Shown here piece after piece: positions 40,564 through 50,121 of a stretch of 64,000 bases of DNA. Under the pieces are notes generated by a model. That model ran no database searches and had not been told where the DNA came from. It saw only the letters and a list, made by a program, of their open reading frames with translations. Origin of the DNA: Blautia massiliensis (ex Durand et al. 2017) (GTDB lineage: Bacteria; Bacillota; Clostridia; Lachnospirales; Lachnospiraceae); the NCBI RefSeq assembly GCF_001487165.1, contig NZ_LN913006.1, positions 183,580-247,579 of the forward strand, read 5' to 3'. The translations under genes and the position numbers were made by a program. Each line of letters opens with the position of its first letter. The first letter of the stretch is position 1.

Positions 40564-42077
40564 AAAAACCGAAGGAAAAAATAAAAAAGATCCACAGTCT
40601 CCGCCATCAGATCACAGCATACTTTATCGGTCTGCTGTTTTTATCCATTCTGACTATTACCGTGATCAACGGAGCCTTTCTTGAAAAATATTATGTGACA
40701 AAAAAGATCGATGTACTTCTGAATCTCCGAACAACTCTGGAAAATACAGATATTGACAAGATGATGAACAGCAATAGCTCGAAAGGTATGGAGAGTATTC
40801 CCGATGAGATCCAGAGAGCCTGCTCCAGAAACAATCTTTCCTGGGTTATCATTGACAGCAGCAATACCAGCTGGCTTTCCTGGGGCGAAAATGAAAAAAT
40901 GCTTCAGAGCAAGCTGTTCGGATATGTCTATGATCTGGATGAGGACGGAGATAAGAGCCGGACCTTGAAGCAGGGTGACAATTATACCATCCAGCAGTCG
41001 CATGACCGTTTTGCGGGAATGGATTATGTGGAATGCTGGGGACAGCTGGATGAGGAACATTATTTTATCATAAGGACACCCCTTGAGAGCATCCGGGAGA
41101 GCGCTGATATTTCCAATAAGTTTTACTTTGCGGTAGGTCTGATGATCATAATCTTAAGTGGTCTGGTCATTATGGTCGTGACCAGGAGGATCACCCGTCC
41201 CATCAGTGAGCTTACGGAACTTTCCAGAAAAATGTCAGATCTGGATTTTGAGGCAAAATACGAGAGCAAGGTCGGCAATGAGATCGATGTTCTGGGAGAT
41301 AATTTCAACCGGATGTCCTCACAGCTGGAGACTACCATCAGTGAACTGAAATCTGCAAATAATGAACTGCAGCGTGACATTGAGGACAAGATCAAGATCG
41401 ACAAGATGCGAAAGGAATTTCTGGATAACGTGTCCCATGAATTGAAAACTCCCATAGCCCTGATCCAGGGCTATGCAGAAGGCTTAAAAGAAAATATTTC
41501 TGATGATCCTGAGAGCAGAGAGTTCTATTGCGATGTCATTATGGATGAAGCCTCCAAGATGAATAAACTGGTAAAAAATCTTCTCACACTGAATCAGCTG
41601 GAATCCGGCAAAGATGCAGTTGTAATGGAGCGGTTTGATATCGTATCCCTGATCCGCGGCGTGCTTCAGACCATGAATATCATGATCGGGCAGAAGAATG
41701 CAAAAGTGATCTTTGAGGCGGAGAAGCCGGTTTATGTATGGGCCGATGAGTTTAAGATCGAAGAGGTTGTGACAAACTATGTAAGCAATGCCCTGAACCA
41801 TCTGGAGGGAGAGAAAGAAATCGAGATCAAGCTGCAGGATGAGGGTAACCGTGTGAAGATCAGTGTGTTTAACACAGGGACTCCGATCCCTGAGGCAGAT
41901 GTACCGAATCTCTGGAATAAATTTTATAAAGTTGATAAAGCGAGAACCAGGGAATACGGCGGAAGCGGTATCGGTTTATCCATTGTAAAGGCCATCATGG
42001 AAAGCATGAACCAGGAATATGGCGTGCAGAACTTTGATAATGGCGTGGAATTCTGGTTTACACTGGACCGGAAATAA
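40560..42077 (+). CDS. Sensor histidine kinase
   Basis: A 505-residue membrane kinase. TM1 is near residues 19-42, an extracellular sensor domain of about 135 residues follows, TM2 is near 188-212, then HAMP (about 213-265), a coiled coil, HisKA with the phosphoacceptor His in FLDNVSHELKTPIALIQGY, and an HATPase domain with N-box VTNYVSNALNHL and G-boxes in GGSGIGLSIVKAIM. It pairs with the response regulator whose stop it overlaps. The sensor domain is not one I recognise. Domain order is that of WalK/PhoR-type kinases without PAS. Confidence 0.92.
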   Translation: MKKPKEKIKKIHSLRHQITAYFIGLLFLSILTITVINGAFLEKYYVTKKIDVLLNLRTTLENTDIDKMMNSNSSKGMESIPDEIQRACSRNNLSWVIIDSSNTSWLSWGENEKMLQSKLFGYVYDLDEDGDKSRTLKQGDNYTIQQSHDRFAGMDYVECWGQLDEEHYFIIRTPLESIRESADISNKFYFAVGLMIIILSGLVIMVVTRRITRPISELTELSRKMSDLDFEAKYESKVGNEIDVLGDNFNRMSSQLETTISELKSANNELQRDIEDKIKIDKMRKEFLDNVSHELKTPIALIQGYAEGLKENISDDPESREFYCDVIMDEASKMNKLVKNLLTLNQLESGKDAVVMERFDIVSLIRGVLQTMNIMIGQKNAKVIFEAEKPVYVWADEFKIEEVVTNYVSNALNHLEGEKEIEIKLQDEGNRVKISVFNTGTPIPEADVPNLWNKFYKVDKARTREYGGSGIGLSIVKAIMESMNQEYGVQNFDNGVEFWFTLDRK

Positions 42078-42108
42078 TAAAACTTTACCGTGATAACGTG
42101 AAAAAATG

Positions 42109-42147
42109 GGCGGCAGCAGAGAAAAGTCTTTGCAACCGCCTGTTTTT
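42109..42147 (+). terminator. Terminator after the two-component system
   Basis: GGCGG (42109-42113) pairs with CCGCC (42136-42140), with further weak pairing inside, followed by TGTTTTT. Confidence 0.6.
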
Positions 42148-42157
42148 GCGTTATACT
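42130..42157 (+). promoter_or_regulatory. Promoter of hisH-hisF
   Basis: TTGCAA (42130-42135), 16-base spacer, TATACT (42152-42157). The spacer overlaps the 3' arm of the preceding terminator. The ATG is at 42224. Confidence 0.5.
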
Positions 42158-42223
42158 AAAGCAATGTAAATCGAAGGTGAGAGAGGAATATCGAGATACA
42201 AAAGAGCAGGAGGAAGCATTATT

Positions 42224-42853
42224 ATGATAGGAATCATTGACTACGATGCAGGAAACATCAAAAGTGTGGAAAAAGCACTTCAGTATCTGGGACAGGAGAC
42301 TATCGTCTCAAGAGATCCCCAGGTGCTTCTGAAAGCAGATAAAGTAATCCTTCCGGGTGTTGGAAGCTTTGGTGATGCTATGGAAAATCTCAAAAAATAC
42401 GGACTTGTTCCGGTAATACATGAGATCGTGGAAAAGGGAACGCCCTTTCTTGGGATATGCCTGGGACTGCAGCTGCTTTTTGAGAGCAGTGATGAGACAC
42501 CGGGAGTGGAAGGTCTTGGAATCCTGAAGGGGAGAATCCTGCGCATCCCGCCAAGTCCGGGACTGAAGATTCCGCATATGGGCTGGAATTCCCTGCATAT
42601 TCAGAACAGCGGAAGATTATTTAAGGGTATTTCGGAAAACACCTACGTTTACTTTGTACATTCCTATTATCTTCAGGCAGAGGAGGAAGAAATCGTGAAA
42701 GCGACCACTCAGTACAGCACATGCATCCATGCGTCTGTGGAGAAGGGAAATGTATTTGCGTGTCAGTTCCATCCGGAAAAAAGCAGCCGGTGGGGCTTGA
42801 AGATCCTTGAGAATTTTGCGGCACTTGAGTCAGGCACCGGAAAGGAGGCATAA
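42224..42853 (+). CDS. hisH: Imidazole glycerol phosphate synthase, glutaminase subunit HisH
   Basis: A 209-residue class I amidotransferase. The triad is Cys79 in GICLGLQLL, His183 and Glu185 in [16 protein letters not shown], the oxyanion-loop region, is also present. It supplies ammonia to HisF in histidine synthesis, linking to AICAR and purine metabolism. AGGAGGAA precedes ATG 42224. hisF follows after two bases. No other his gene lies in the window. Confidence 0.95.
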   Translation: MIGIIDYDAGNIKSVEKALQYLGQETIVSRDPQVLLKADKVILPGVGSFGDAMENLKKYGLVPVIHEIVEKGTPFLGICLGLQLLFESSDETPGVEGLGILKGRILRIPPSPGLKIPHMGWNSLHIQNSGRLFKGISENTYVYFVHSYYLQAEEEEIVKATTQYSTCIHASVEKGNVFACQFHPEKSSRWGLKILENFAALESGTGKEA

Positions 42854-42855
42854 TC

Positions 42856-43614
42856 ATGTTTACAAAAAGAATCATTCCATGTCTGGATGTAAATAAAGGA
42901 CGTGTAGTAAAAGGCGTGAATTTTGTTGATCTTAAGGATGCCGGAGATCCGGTGGAAATTGCCAAAGCTTACGATGCAGCCGGTGCGGACGAGCTTGTTT
43001 TTCTTGATATCACTGCCTCCTGCGAGGAGCGTGATACCGTGGTGGATATGGTAAGAGCTGTTGCAGCCAACGTATTTATCCCGTTTACCGTAGGCGGAGG
43101 AATCCGTACCGTAGATGATTTCCGGAAGCTTCTCCGTGAAGGTGCAGATAAGATTTCTGTAAATTCCGCAGCTATCGACCGTCCGGAGCTGATCCATGAG
43201 GCCGCACAGAAATTCGGAAGCCAGTGTGTAGTAGTTGCCATTGATGCCAAGAGAAGACAGGATGGCGGCTGGAATATCTACAAACATGGCGGAAGACTGG
43301 ATACCGGTATTGATGCTCTTGAATGGGCAAAGAAGGTGGAAGAACTTGGCGCAGGTGAGATCCTTCTTACCAGTATGGACTGTGACGGAACCAAGGCCGG
43401 GTATGATATTGAACTTACAAGAGCCGTTGCAGATGCGGTTTCCATCCCGGTGATCGCCTCCGGTGGTGCCGGAACCCTGGAGCATTTTTATGATGCACTG
43501 ACAGAAGGCGGAGCAGATGCGGCACTGGCAGCATCTCTGTTCCACTACAAAGAGCTGGAGATCCGGGAAGTGAAGGATTACCTTGCGGAAAAAGGAATTT
43601 CCGTGAGAAGATAA
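42856..43614 (+). CDS. hisF: Imidazole glycerol phosphate synthase, cyclase subunit HisF
   Basis: A 252-residue TIM barrel that closes the imidazole ring. Catalytic Asp11 ([13 protein letters not shown]) and Asp130 (VVVAIDAKR) are both in their canonical positions, and both phosphate-binding halves are visible (TVGGGIRT and [11 protein letters not shown]). AAAGGAGG overlaps the end of hisH. hisH and hisF form an exact two-gene unit, followed after 21 bases by ung. Confidence 0.96.
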   Translation: MFTKRIIPCLDVNKGRVVKGVNFVDLKDAGDPVEIAKAYDAAGADELVFLDITASCEERDTVVDMVRAVAANVFIPFTVGGGIRTVDDFRKLLREGADKISVNSAAIDRPELIHEAAQKFGSQCVVVAIDAKRRQDGGWNIYKHGGRLDTGIDALEWAKKVEELGAGEILLTSMDCDGTKAGYDIELTRAVADAVSIPVIASGGAGTLEHFYDALTEGGADAALAASLFHYKELEIREVKDYLAEKGISVRR

Positions 43615-43635
43615 GTTGGATGAGAGGTGATAGAT

Positions 43636-44310
43636 ATGGCTCCTATAGCAGGAGACTGGCAGGAGGCACTGAAAGGTGAGTTTCATCAGCCCTACTATGC
43701 CAAACTTTATAAAACCGTGATGACAGAATACAGAACAAGAAAGATTTTTCCGCCGCCGGAAGATATGTTCAATGCGTTTCATTTTACGCCTCTGCATCAG
43801 GTAAAGGTTGTGATCCTGGGACAGGACCCTTATCACAATGACGGACAGGCTCATGGGCTTTGCTTTTCCGTAAAAAAAGGTGTGGAAACACCGCCATCTC
43901 TGGTGAATATTTATAAGGAACTTGAGGATGATATGGGATGTTATATCCCAAACAACGGTAATCTGGAAAAATGGGCAAAGCAGGGCGTGCTTCTTTTGAA
44001 CACAGTGCTGACTGTACGTGCACATCAGGCCAATTCCCACAGAGGGATCGGCTGGGAACAGTTTACCGATGCGGCCATCCGGATCCTGGACCAGGAGGAT
44101 CGCCCGATCGTGTTTCTTCTCTGGGGGCGGCCTGCTCAGATGAAGGCATCCATGCTTCATAATCCGAAGCATCTGATCCTGGAAGCACCACATCCAAGCC
44201 CCCTTTCTGCCTACCGGGGATTTTTCGGATGCAAGCATTTCAGCAAGGCTAATGAATTTTTGAAAGCCAATGGGGTAGAACCTGTTGACTGGCAGATTGA
44301 GAATATTTAA
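43636..44310 (+). CDS. ung: Uracil-DNA glycosylase, family 1
   Basis: A 224-residue base-excision repair enzyme removing uracil from DNA. Family 1 motifs: water-activating GQDPYHNDGQAHGLCFSV, PPSLVNIYKEL, LLLNTVLTVRAHQANSH, and the leucine-loop HPSPLSAYRGFFGCKHFSKAN. A GTG at 43627 is in frame; ATG 43636 is preferred because AGAGGTGA fits it. It lies 21 bases after hisF and 15 before the flippase gene, so it is probably co-transcribed with both. Confidence 0.96.
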   Translation: MAPIAGDWQEALKGEFHQPYYAKLYKTVMTEYRTRKIFPPPEDMFNAFHFTPLHQVKVVILGQDPYHNDGQAHGLCFSVKKGVETPPSLVNIYKELEDDMGCYIPNNGNLEKWAKQGVLLLNTVLTVRAHQANSHRGIGWEQFTDAAIRILDQEDRPIVFLLWGRPAQMKASMLHNPKHLILEAPHPSPLSAYRGFFGCKHFSKANEFLKANGVEPVDWQIENI

Positions 44311-44325
44311 GTTAAGGAAAGTAAA

Positions 44326-45951
44326 ATGGGTAAAAAAAATGATAACACACTTGTGAAAAACGCATCTTTTCTTATGGTTGCGGCGCTGATCTCCAAGATC
44401 ATCGGAATGCTGTACAAGAGTCCACTTTCAACTACACTGGGAAGTCAGAGCTTTGCACTTTTCCAGTTTGCACAGAATGTATATTTTATCCTGCTGATGA
44501 TCGCGTCCTTCAGTATTCCTCAGGCTGTATCCAAGATCATGGCGGAGAAGATCGCTTTTCACAGATATAAGGATGCACAGAAGGTATTTTACGGTGCACT
44601 GATCTATGCGGCAGTTGCCGGCGGTATCGTGGCGCTGATCTGTGTATTTGGTGCAGGGATCCTGGTTCCGGACAGTATGGCTAACGCCCGTCTGGCACTG
44701 CAGATGCTTGCGCCCACAATTTTCATGTCCGGTCTCTGCGGTGTATTCCGTGGATATTTCCAGGCATACCGCAATATGATGCCTACATCGATCTCGCAGA
44801 TCATTGAGCAGATCTTTGTGGCAACCTTTGCGCTTCTGATGTCACATGTATTTATCCAGCATTTTTCCGCAACAGGAGATATGGATCTGGTCCATCGCTG
44901 GGGTGCGGCAGGTGCTACCATGGGTACCGGAGCAGGTGTGGCTTCCGCGCTGATCTTTATGCTGATCGTTTATGGGGTAAACCGTAAGATCATCCGGAAA
45001 AGGATCGTCAATGACCGCCATTCTATAAATGAGAGTATGGGTCATGTAATGAGTAATATCGTGCTCATCATCATGCCGATCATTCTCAGTGCCTTTATTT
45101 ATAATGTAAACGGATATATCAACAGCTATATGTATTCCGGTATCATGGATATCAAGGGTGCTGCCAAGGACATGATCCAGACCTTGTATTCCGAGTACGG
45201 ATATTATATGACGCTGATCAATATCCCGCTTACCCTGGCAAGTACAGCACCGACATCTATGATCCCTGAGGTTTCTGCGCATTATGCAATGCACGATATT
45301 GAAGGTGCAAATATGAAGACAGACCGTGCCACATGGATCAGTATGCTGATCTCCATTCCGGCGGCAGTAGGTCTTGCAGTTCTCTCCGGACCGATCACGA
45401 GACTGATCTTCCCGGGAACCAACGGTGTAGGCGGACAGCTTCTGATCCTGGGAGGAATCACCATTATCCTGAATGGCAACTCCAATATCACCAACGGTGT
45501 ACTTCAGGGAATCGGCAAGCCGAAGCTCCCGATGATTCATGCAGCCATTGCACTGGTGGCAGATGTGATAGCCATGGCTCTGCTTCTGGTATTTACCAAT
45601 CTTGGTGTTTATACCATTGTCATCGCCCAGATCGTTTATGCAGTTGTGATGTGTCTTCTCAATGACCGTTCCATCAAGAAATATATGGGCTATAAGAATC
45701 CGTGGAGAAGTGCTTATTTAAGCCCGTTCCTGGCATCTATCCCGATGGGGGTTGTTGCGGGAGTGGTGTATTACGGTCTGTATGCACTGATCCATTCCAA
45801 TGTGATCTGCCTTGGTATTTCTGTGATCCTGGCAGCAGTTGTATACTTTATTGTATATCTGTTTGTAAGCAAGCCCGGTGAAGAAGAACTGGGTATGATG
45901 CCTGGTGGAAGATATATGAAGAAGCTGGCGAGAATGATGAAGATCATCTGA
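44326..45951 (+). CDS. MurJ/YtgP-type lipid II flippase-like protein (MOP superfamily)
   Basis: A 541-residue polytopic protein with about 14 TM segments. Its length and N-terminal layout (VKNASFLMVAALISKIIGMLYKSPLS...GSQSFALFQFAQ) match B. subtilis YtgP (MurJ) better than SpoVB. GVFRGYFQAYRNMMPTSISQI is the MOP family's characteristic segment. It would export lipid-linked peptidoglycan precursors. A paralogue lies at 55481-56815. ung is 15 bases upstream. A bidirectional terminator separates it from pepT. Confidence 0.85.
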   Translation: MGKKNDNTLVKNASFLMVAALISKIIGMLYKSPLSTTLGSQSFALFQFAQNVYFILLMIASFSIPQAVSKIMAEKIAFHRYKDAQKVFYGALIYAAVAGGIVALICVFGAGILVPDSMANARLALQMLAPTIFMSGLCGVFRGYFQAYRNMMPTSISQIIEQIFVATFALLMSHVFIQHFSATGDMDLVHRWGAAGATMGTGAGVASALIFMLIVYGVNRKIIRKRIVNDRHSINESMGHVMSNIVLIIMPIILSAFIYNVNGYINSYMYSGIMDIKGAAKDMIQTLYSEYGYYMTLINIPLTLASTAPTSMIPEVSAHYAMHDIEGANMKTDRATWISMLISIPAAVGLAVLSGPITRLIFPGTNGVGGQLLILGGITIILNGNSNITNGVLQGIGKPKLPMIHAAIALVADVIAMALLLVFTNLGVYTIVIAQIVYAVVMCLLNDRSIKKYMGYKNPWRSAYLSPFLASIPMGVVAGVVYYGLYALIHSNVICLGISVILAAVVYFIVYLFVSKPGEEELGMMPGGRYMKKLARMMKII

Positions 45952-45980
45952 TCTGTAAGTCCGATCAGTAAACGGCAATA

Positions 45981-46000
45981 CAGTTATTCGGTGCAGAACT
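45981..46000 (+). repeat. Short intergenic repeat, copy 1
   Basis: CAGTTATTCGGTGCAGAACT is nearly the same as 61783-61802 (two mismatches). Both copies sit next to a terminator at the end of a transport gene. It could be a small dispersed repeat or chance. Confidence 0.35.
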
Positions 46001-46028
46001 CAAAGTGAACACAGCTAGCATAGGAAAA

Positions 46029-46087
46029 AAATACTCACAGATTTGTTCCGGCAGATTTTCAGCCGGAGGATCTGTGAGTATTTTTTT
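46029..46087. terminator. Strong bidirectional terminator between the flippase gene and pepT
   Basis: AAATACTCACAGAT (46029-46042) pairs with ATCTGTGAGTATTT (46070-46083), with an inner CCGGC/GCCGG stem and T-runs in both directions. Confidence 0.93.
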
Positions 46088-46135
46088 ATTATATCAGGTC
46101 TCTGGAAATGCAGGCTTTTGAAGAATGGATTCCTT

Positions 46136-47362
46136 TTAGGCTTTTTTCTGTGAAAACAGTCTTATGATCTCCAGAGTAACGTTCACAGCGGCATCCATTC
46201 CTTCTGCTGTAATGTGCTCATAAGGCCCGTGATAGGCATGTCCGCCGGTTCCGAGATTCGGGCAGGGCAGTCCCATAAAGCTTAACTGTGCACCGTCTGT
46301 GCCGCCGCGGATAGGCAGGATCAGCGGTGTGACACCGCAACTGTGGCAGGCTTCCTCTGCCAGAGATATCAGCCATGGGCAGGTATCGATGATCTCTTTC
46401 ATATTGCGGTACTGCTGGGTGATGGTAAGAGTTACGGTACCTTCCCCCCATTTTTCATTGAGGATCTCCGTGATATTTGTGAGCGTTTTCTGACGGATCT
46501 CAAAAGAAGCGGCATCGTGATCCCGGACAATATACTGAAGCTCAGCCTGGGAAACATCTCCTTTCATGGAACACAGATGGAAAAATCCTTCGTAATTATC
46601 TGTATTCCTGGGAGTATCTGCCGCCGGAAGCATGGAGTTAAATTCCATGGCAACGAGGGCTGCGTTGATCATAGTATTTTGGGAAGAACCGGGATGTACA
46701 TTAACACCCTGGAAGGTTATTTTTGCACTGCAGGCGTTAAAGTTTTCGTACTGGATCTCGCCTTCCGTATCACCGTCCAGGGTATATGCATAATCCGCAC
46801 CGAATTTTTTTACATCAAAGTGGGCCGGTCCCATGCCGATCTCTTCATCCGGAGTAAAAGCAACGCAGAGAGGTCCGTGAGGTATTTTTTCCGTAAGGAT
46901 ATGCTCCAGCGCAGTGAGGATCTCTGCAATGCCGGCCTTGTCGTCTGCGCCCAGGATCGTGGTTCCGTCTGAGGTGATCAGGGTACGCCCGGCAAGTGAA
47001 GCAAGATGGGGGAACATTTCCGGGGAAAGAGTTCTGCCGCTTGTGCCGAGAGGGAGCTCTTTTCCATCGTAATCTTCTGTGACCACCGGTGTGACTGCAT
47101 GGTCGCAGAAATCGGAAACCGTATCCATATGAGCGATAAAGCCCAGTGCTTTGCAGTGCTCCAGACCTTCTGTAGCAGGAAGATGTGCATAAACGTAACA
47201 GTGTTCATCCAGAGACACATCAGAGATCCCAAGGCCTTTCAGTTCCTCCACAAGAAGCCGGGCCAGGTCAAACTGGCACTGGGAAGAGGGGGAAGAAGAG
47301 CTTTCTTCATTGCTGGGGGTGGATATTTTTACATAGGATAGAAGTCGTTGGTATGCTTTCAT
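46136..47362 (-). CDS. pepT: Peptidase T (tripeptide aminopeptidase)
   Basis: A 408-residue M20B metallopeptidase that removes the N-terminal residue of tripeptides. Zinc-ligand motifs: GFIAHMDTVSD, TILGADDKAGIAEI, FTPDEEIGMGPAHFD, YTLDGDTEGE, and the C-terminal RGGTDGAQLSFMGLPCPNLGTGGHAYHGPYE. The start is ATG 47362 (MKAYQRLLSYV), with AAAGGAA upstream, which gives the usual family length; a longer frame to 47461 is not supported. An extended -10 (TGGTATACT, minus) occurs near 47450. Confidence 0.94.
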   Translation of the reverse strand: MKAYQRLLSYVKISTPSNEESSSSPSSQCQFDLARLLVEELKGLGISDVSLDEHCYVYAHLPATEGLEHCKALGFIAHMDTVSDFCDHAVTPVVTEDYDGKELPLGTSGRTLSPEMFPHLASLAGRTLITSDGTTILGADDKAGIAEILTALEHILTEKIPHGPLCVAFTPDEEIGMGPAHFDVKKFGADYAYTLDGDTEGEIQYENFNACSAKITFQGVNVHPGSSQNTMINAALVAMEFNSMLPAADTPRNTDNYEGFFHLCSMKGDVSQAELQYIVRDHDAASFEIRQKTLTNITEILNEKWGEGTVTLTITQQYRNMKEIIDTCPWLISLAEEACHSCGVTPLILPIRGGTDGAQLSFMGLPCPNLGTGGHAYHGPYEHITAEGMDAAVNVTLEIIRLFSQKKA

Positions 47363-47550
47363 AGAAGAATATTCCTTTCTGAAAAAATCTATCCGGAACA
47401 GGTTATGGCCGCATTTATGAAGCCGTTCTGTTTTTCCGGAGATAATAACAGTATACCACACAGTATCCGTATATTTTCAGAAAAAATATCCCACGATGTG
47501 AAAACCTGTGCTATAATCTGTGAGATAATAAAAAACAGGAGGATTTGAGA

Positions 47551-48801
47551 GTGGAAAAAAGAATCATACAGGTCGAAGAAAAAGTACCTGCAAAGATGCT
47601 GATACCGTTAAGTATCCAGCATATGTTCGCCATGTTCGGAGCATCCGTACTGGTGCCATTCCTTTTTGGTATCAGTCCGGCTATTGTGCTTCTGATGAAT
47701 GGTGTGGGAACACTCCTTTTTATTTTCATCACAAAAGGAAAGGCACCGGCTTATTTGGGCTCCAGTTTTGCCTTCCTTTCACCGGCTCTTCTGGTGATCA
47801 GCAAGTATGGATATGAGTATGCTCTTGGTGGTTTCGTTGTTCTGGGTATTGCTGGTATGTGCGTGGCATTGATCGTCCGCCAGTGCGGAACAGACTGGAT
47901 CGATATCGTGCTTCCTACAGCGGCAATGGGACCGGTAGTGGCACTGATCGGTCTGGAACTTGCGGGAAATGCAGCAAGTACGGCAGGACTTCTGGACGAG
48001 AAGGTAGATCCGAAGAATGTGATCGTATTTCTGGTCACACTTGGAGTTGCGGTATTCGGTCAGATCCTGTTCCGGGGCTTCCTTTCTGTGATTCCGATTC
48101 TGATCGCGATCATTGTGGGATATGTGGCAGCAGGTGCATGCGGGCTTCTGGATTTTACACAGGTAAGGGAAGCGGCATTTTTGGCTCTTCCCAACTTTAC
48201 ATCTCCGAAATTTAATTTTGAGGCCATTATGACGATCTTTCCGGCATTGCTTCTGGTAACCTCCGAGCATATCGGCCATCAGATCGTAACCGGAAAGATT
48301 GTTGGAAGAAATCTTCTGAAAGATCCGGGTCTCCACAGATCCCTGTTTGCAGATTTCTTTTCTACCACAGTTTCCGGATGCCTTGGTTCTGTGCCGACAA
48401 CTACTTACGGTGAGAACATCGGTGTCATGGCAGTGACAAAGGTTTACAGTGTACAGGTGATCGGTGGTGCGGCAGTGCTTTCTATCTGCTGTTCTTTCCT
48501 TGGTAAACTGGCAGCCCTGATCAGTACCATTCCCGGTCCGGTGATCGGTGGGATTTCTTTCCTTCTTTACGGAATGATCGGAACCTCCGGCCTTCGTATG
48601 CTGGTTGACAATCACGTGGATTACAGCAAGTCCAGAAATCTGACGCTGACAAGCGTTGTCTTTGTTGTAGGTCTTTCCGGAATTGCCCTGAAGCTTGGAA
48701 ATGTTGAGCTTACCGGCATGGTGCTGGCATGTGTGGTTGCCATGGCATTAAGCCTTGTATTCTATATTCTGGACAAACTGAAGCTGACCAACGATCAGTG
48801 A
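47551..48801 (+). CDS. uraA: Uracil/xanthine permease (NCS2 family)
   Basis: A 416-residue nucleobase:proton symporter with 12-14 TM segments. Family marks are IPLSIQHMFAMFGASVLVPFLFG at the N-terminus, the central LLVTSEHIGHQ..TGK with the substrate-binding glutamate, GSVPTTTYGENIGVMAVT, and IPGPVIGGISFLLYGMI. It resembles UraA/PyrP, so uracil is the likely substrate. GTG 47551 is chosen over TTG 47545, as AGGAGGA ends seven bases before GTG. TATAAT at 47512-47517 with TG before it is a probable extended -10 promoter. No PyrR attenuator is evident. Confidence 0.9.
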   Translation: MEKRIIQVEEKVPAKMLIPLSIQHMFAMFGASVLVPFLFGISPAIVLLMNGVGTLLFIFITKGKAPAYLGSSFAFLSPALLVISKYGYEYALGGFVVLGIAGMCVALIVRQCGTDWIDIVLPTAAMGPVVALIGLELAGNAASTAGLLDEKVDPKNVIVFLVTLGVAVFGQILFRGFLSVIPILIAIIVGYVAAGACGLLDFTQVREAAFLALPNFTSPKFNFEAIMTIFPALLLVTSEHIGHQIVTGKIVGRNLLKDPGLHRSLFADFFSTTVSGCLGSVPTTTYGENIGVMAVTKVYSVQVIGGAAVLSICCSFLGKLAALISTIPGPVIGGISFLLYGMIGTSGLRMLVDNHVDYSKSRNLTLTSVVFVVGLSGIALKLGNVELTGMVLACVVAMALSLVFYILDKLKLTNDQ

Positions 48802-48813
48802 CAGGAAATATAT

Positions 48814-48862
48814 TGCATAAAAAGCAGATGAAGAGGGAAATCTTTTTATCTGCTTTTTTGCA
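48814..48862 (+). terminator. Terminator of the uracil permease gene
   Basis: TGCATAAAAAGCAGAT (48814-48829) pairs with ATCTGCTTTTTTGCA (48848-48862), which includes the T-run. Confidence 0.85.
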
Positions 48863-48957
48863 TTCAGAGAGGAAAAAGAAATCATGTATGGGAAGCCTTT
48901 TGTCGGATTTTCAGAGATCCTGTCAACAAAAAAACAGAGGGATTTTCAAGTATCTTA

Positions 48958-48986
48958 TTGACAATCATTCCGTTTTATAATACTAT
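48958..48986 (+). promoter_or_regulatory. Promoter of recA
   Basis: -35 TTGACA (48958-48963), 17-base spacer, -10 TACTAT (48981-48986). The LexA site begins 16 bases downstream. Confidence 0.8.
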
Positions 48987-49001
48987 GTAATACAGAAAAC
49001 A

Positions 49002-49015
49002 CGAACAAAGGTTCG
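49002..49015 (+). promoter_or_regulatory. LexA operator (Gram-positive SOS box) of recA
   Basis: CGAACAAAGGTTCG is a perfect CGAAC-N4-GTTCG palindrome, the LexA (DinR) box of Firmicutes. It lies just after the recA -10, where LexA would block initiation or escape. recA is the standard SOS gene. Confidence 0.92.
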
Positions 49016-49065
49016 AATTAAAGGAAACCTGATTAGAAAGAGAATAAAGAATAGGAGATTACATA

Positions 49066-50118
49066 ATGATCAGTGAAGAGAAGCAGAAGGCGCTGGAAGC
49101 GGCTCTTGGAAATATTGAGAAACAGTTCGGTAAAGGCTCTGTCATGAAGCTTGGAGATTCCAGTTCCCATATGCAGGTGGAGGCAGTTCCCACAGGATGC
49201 TTAAGCCTGGATATCGCCCTTGGTGTAGGTGGTGTTCCCAAGGGACGTATCGTGGAGATCTACGGACCGGAGTCCAGTGGTAAGACAACGGTAGCCTTAC
49301 ATATGGTCGCTGAAGTGCAGAAGAGAGGCGGAATCGCAGGATTTATCGATGCGGAGCATGCTCTTGATCCTGTTTATGCCAAGAGTATAGGTGTTGATAT
49401 CGACAACCTTTATATTTCACAGCCGGATAACGGAGAGCAGGCGCTGGAGATCACAGAGACTATGGTACGTTCCGGTGCTGTGGATATCGTGATCGTGGAC
49501 TCTGTTGCAGCCCTGGTCCCCAAGGCTGAGATCGAAGGAGATATGGGAGACAGCCATGTAGGTCTGCAGGCCCGTCTGATGTCACAGGCACTCCGTAAAC
49601 TGACGGCTGTTATCAGCAAGTCCAACTGCGTGGTGATCTTTATCAACCAGCTTCGTGAAAAGGTTGGAGTGATGTTTGGCAATCCGGAAACTACAACCGG
49701 TGGACGTGCGCTGAAATTCTATGCATCTGTCCGTATGGATGTACGCCGTGTGGAAACATTGAAGCAGGGTGGTGAGATGGTTGGAAACCACACCCGTGTG
49801 AAAGTAGTTAAGAACAAGGTGGCTCCGCCATTTAAGCAGGCAGAGTTTGATATCATGTTCGGAACCGGTATTTCCAGAGAGGGAGATATCCTGGATCTGG
49901 CTGCAGAATGCTCCATCGTAAACAAGAGCGGAGCCTGGTATGCATATGAAGGGGATAAGATCGGACAGGGACGTGAGAATGCCAAATTATTCCTGAGAGA
50001 GCATCCGGAGATTCGCGATGAGATCGAGAAGAAGGTGCGTGTACATTATCATCTGGATCCGGCAGATGAGACAGCAGAAGCAGTAGTACAGGCAGAAGAT
50101 ACAGAGAAGGAAGAGTAA
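49066..50118 (+). CDS. recA: Recombinase RecA
   Basis: A 350-residue recombinase. Walker [10 protein letters not shown] is near residue 67, [37 protein letters not shown] covers the family signature region, and [32 protein letters not shown] includes the L2 loop. The tail is acidic. It pairs homologous DNA and triggers LexA self-cleavage. It is controlled by the promoter and SOS box at 48958-49015. recX follows three bases after its stop. Confidence 0.98.
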   Translation: MISEEKQKALEAALGNIEKQFGKGSVMKLGDSSSHMQVEAVPTGCLSLDIALGVGGVPKGRIVEIYGPESSGKTTVALHMVAEVQKRGGIAGFIDAEHALDPVYAKSIGVDIDNLYISQPDNGEQALEITETMVRSGAVDIVIVDSVAALVPKAEIEGDMGDSHVGLQARLMSQALRKLTAVISKSNCVVIFINQLREKVGVMFGNPETTTGGRALKFYASVRMDVRRVETLKQGGEMVGNHTRVKVVKNKVAPPFKQAEFDIMFGTGISREGDILDLAAECSIVNKSGAWYAYEGDKIGQGRENAKLFLREHPEIRDEIEKKVRVHYHLDPADETAEAVVQAEDTEKEE

Positions 50119-50121
50119 TCC

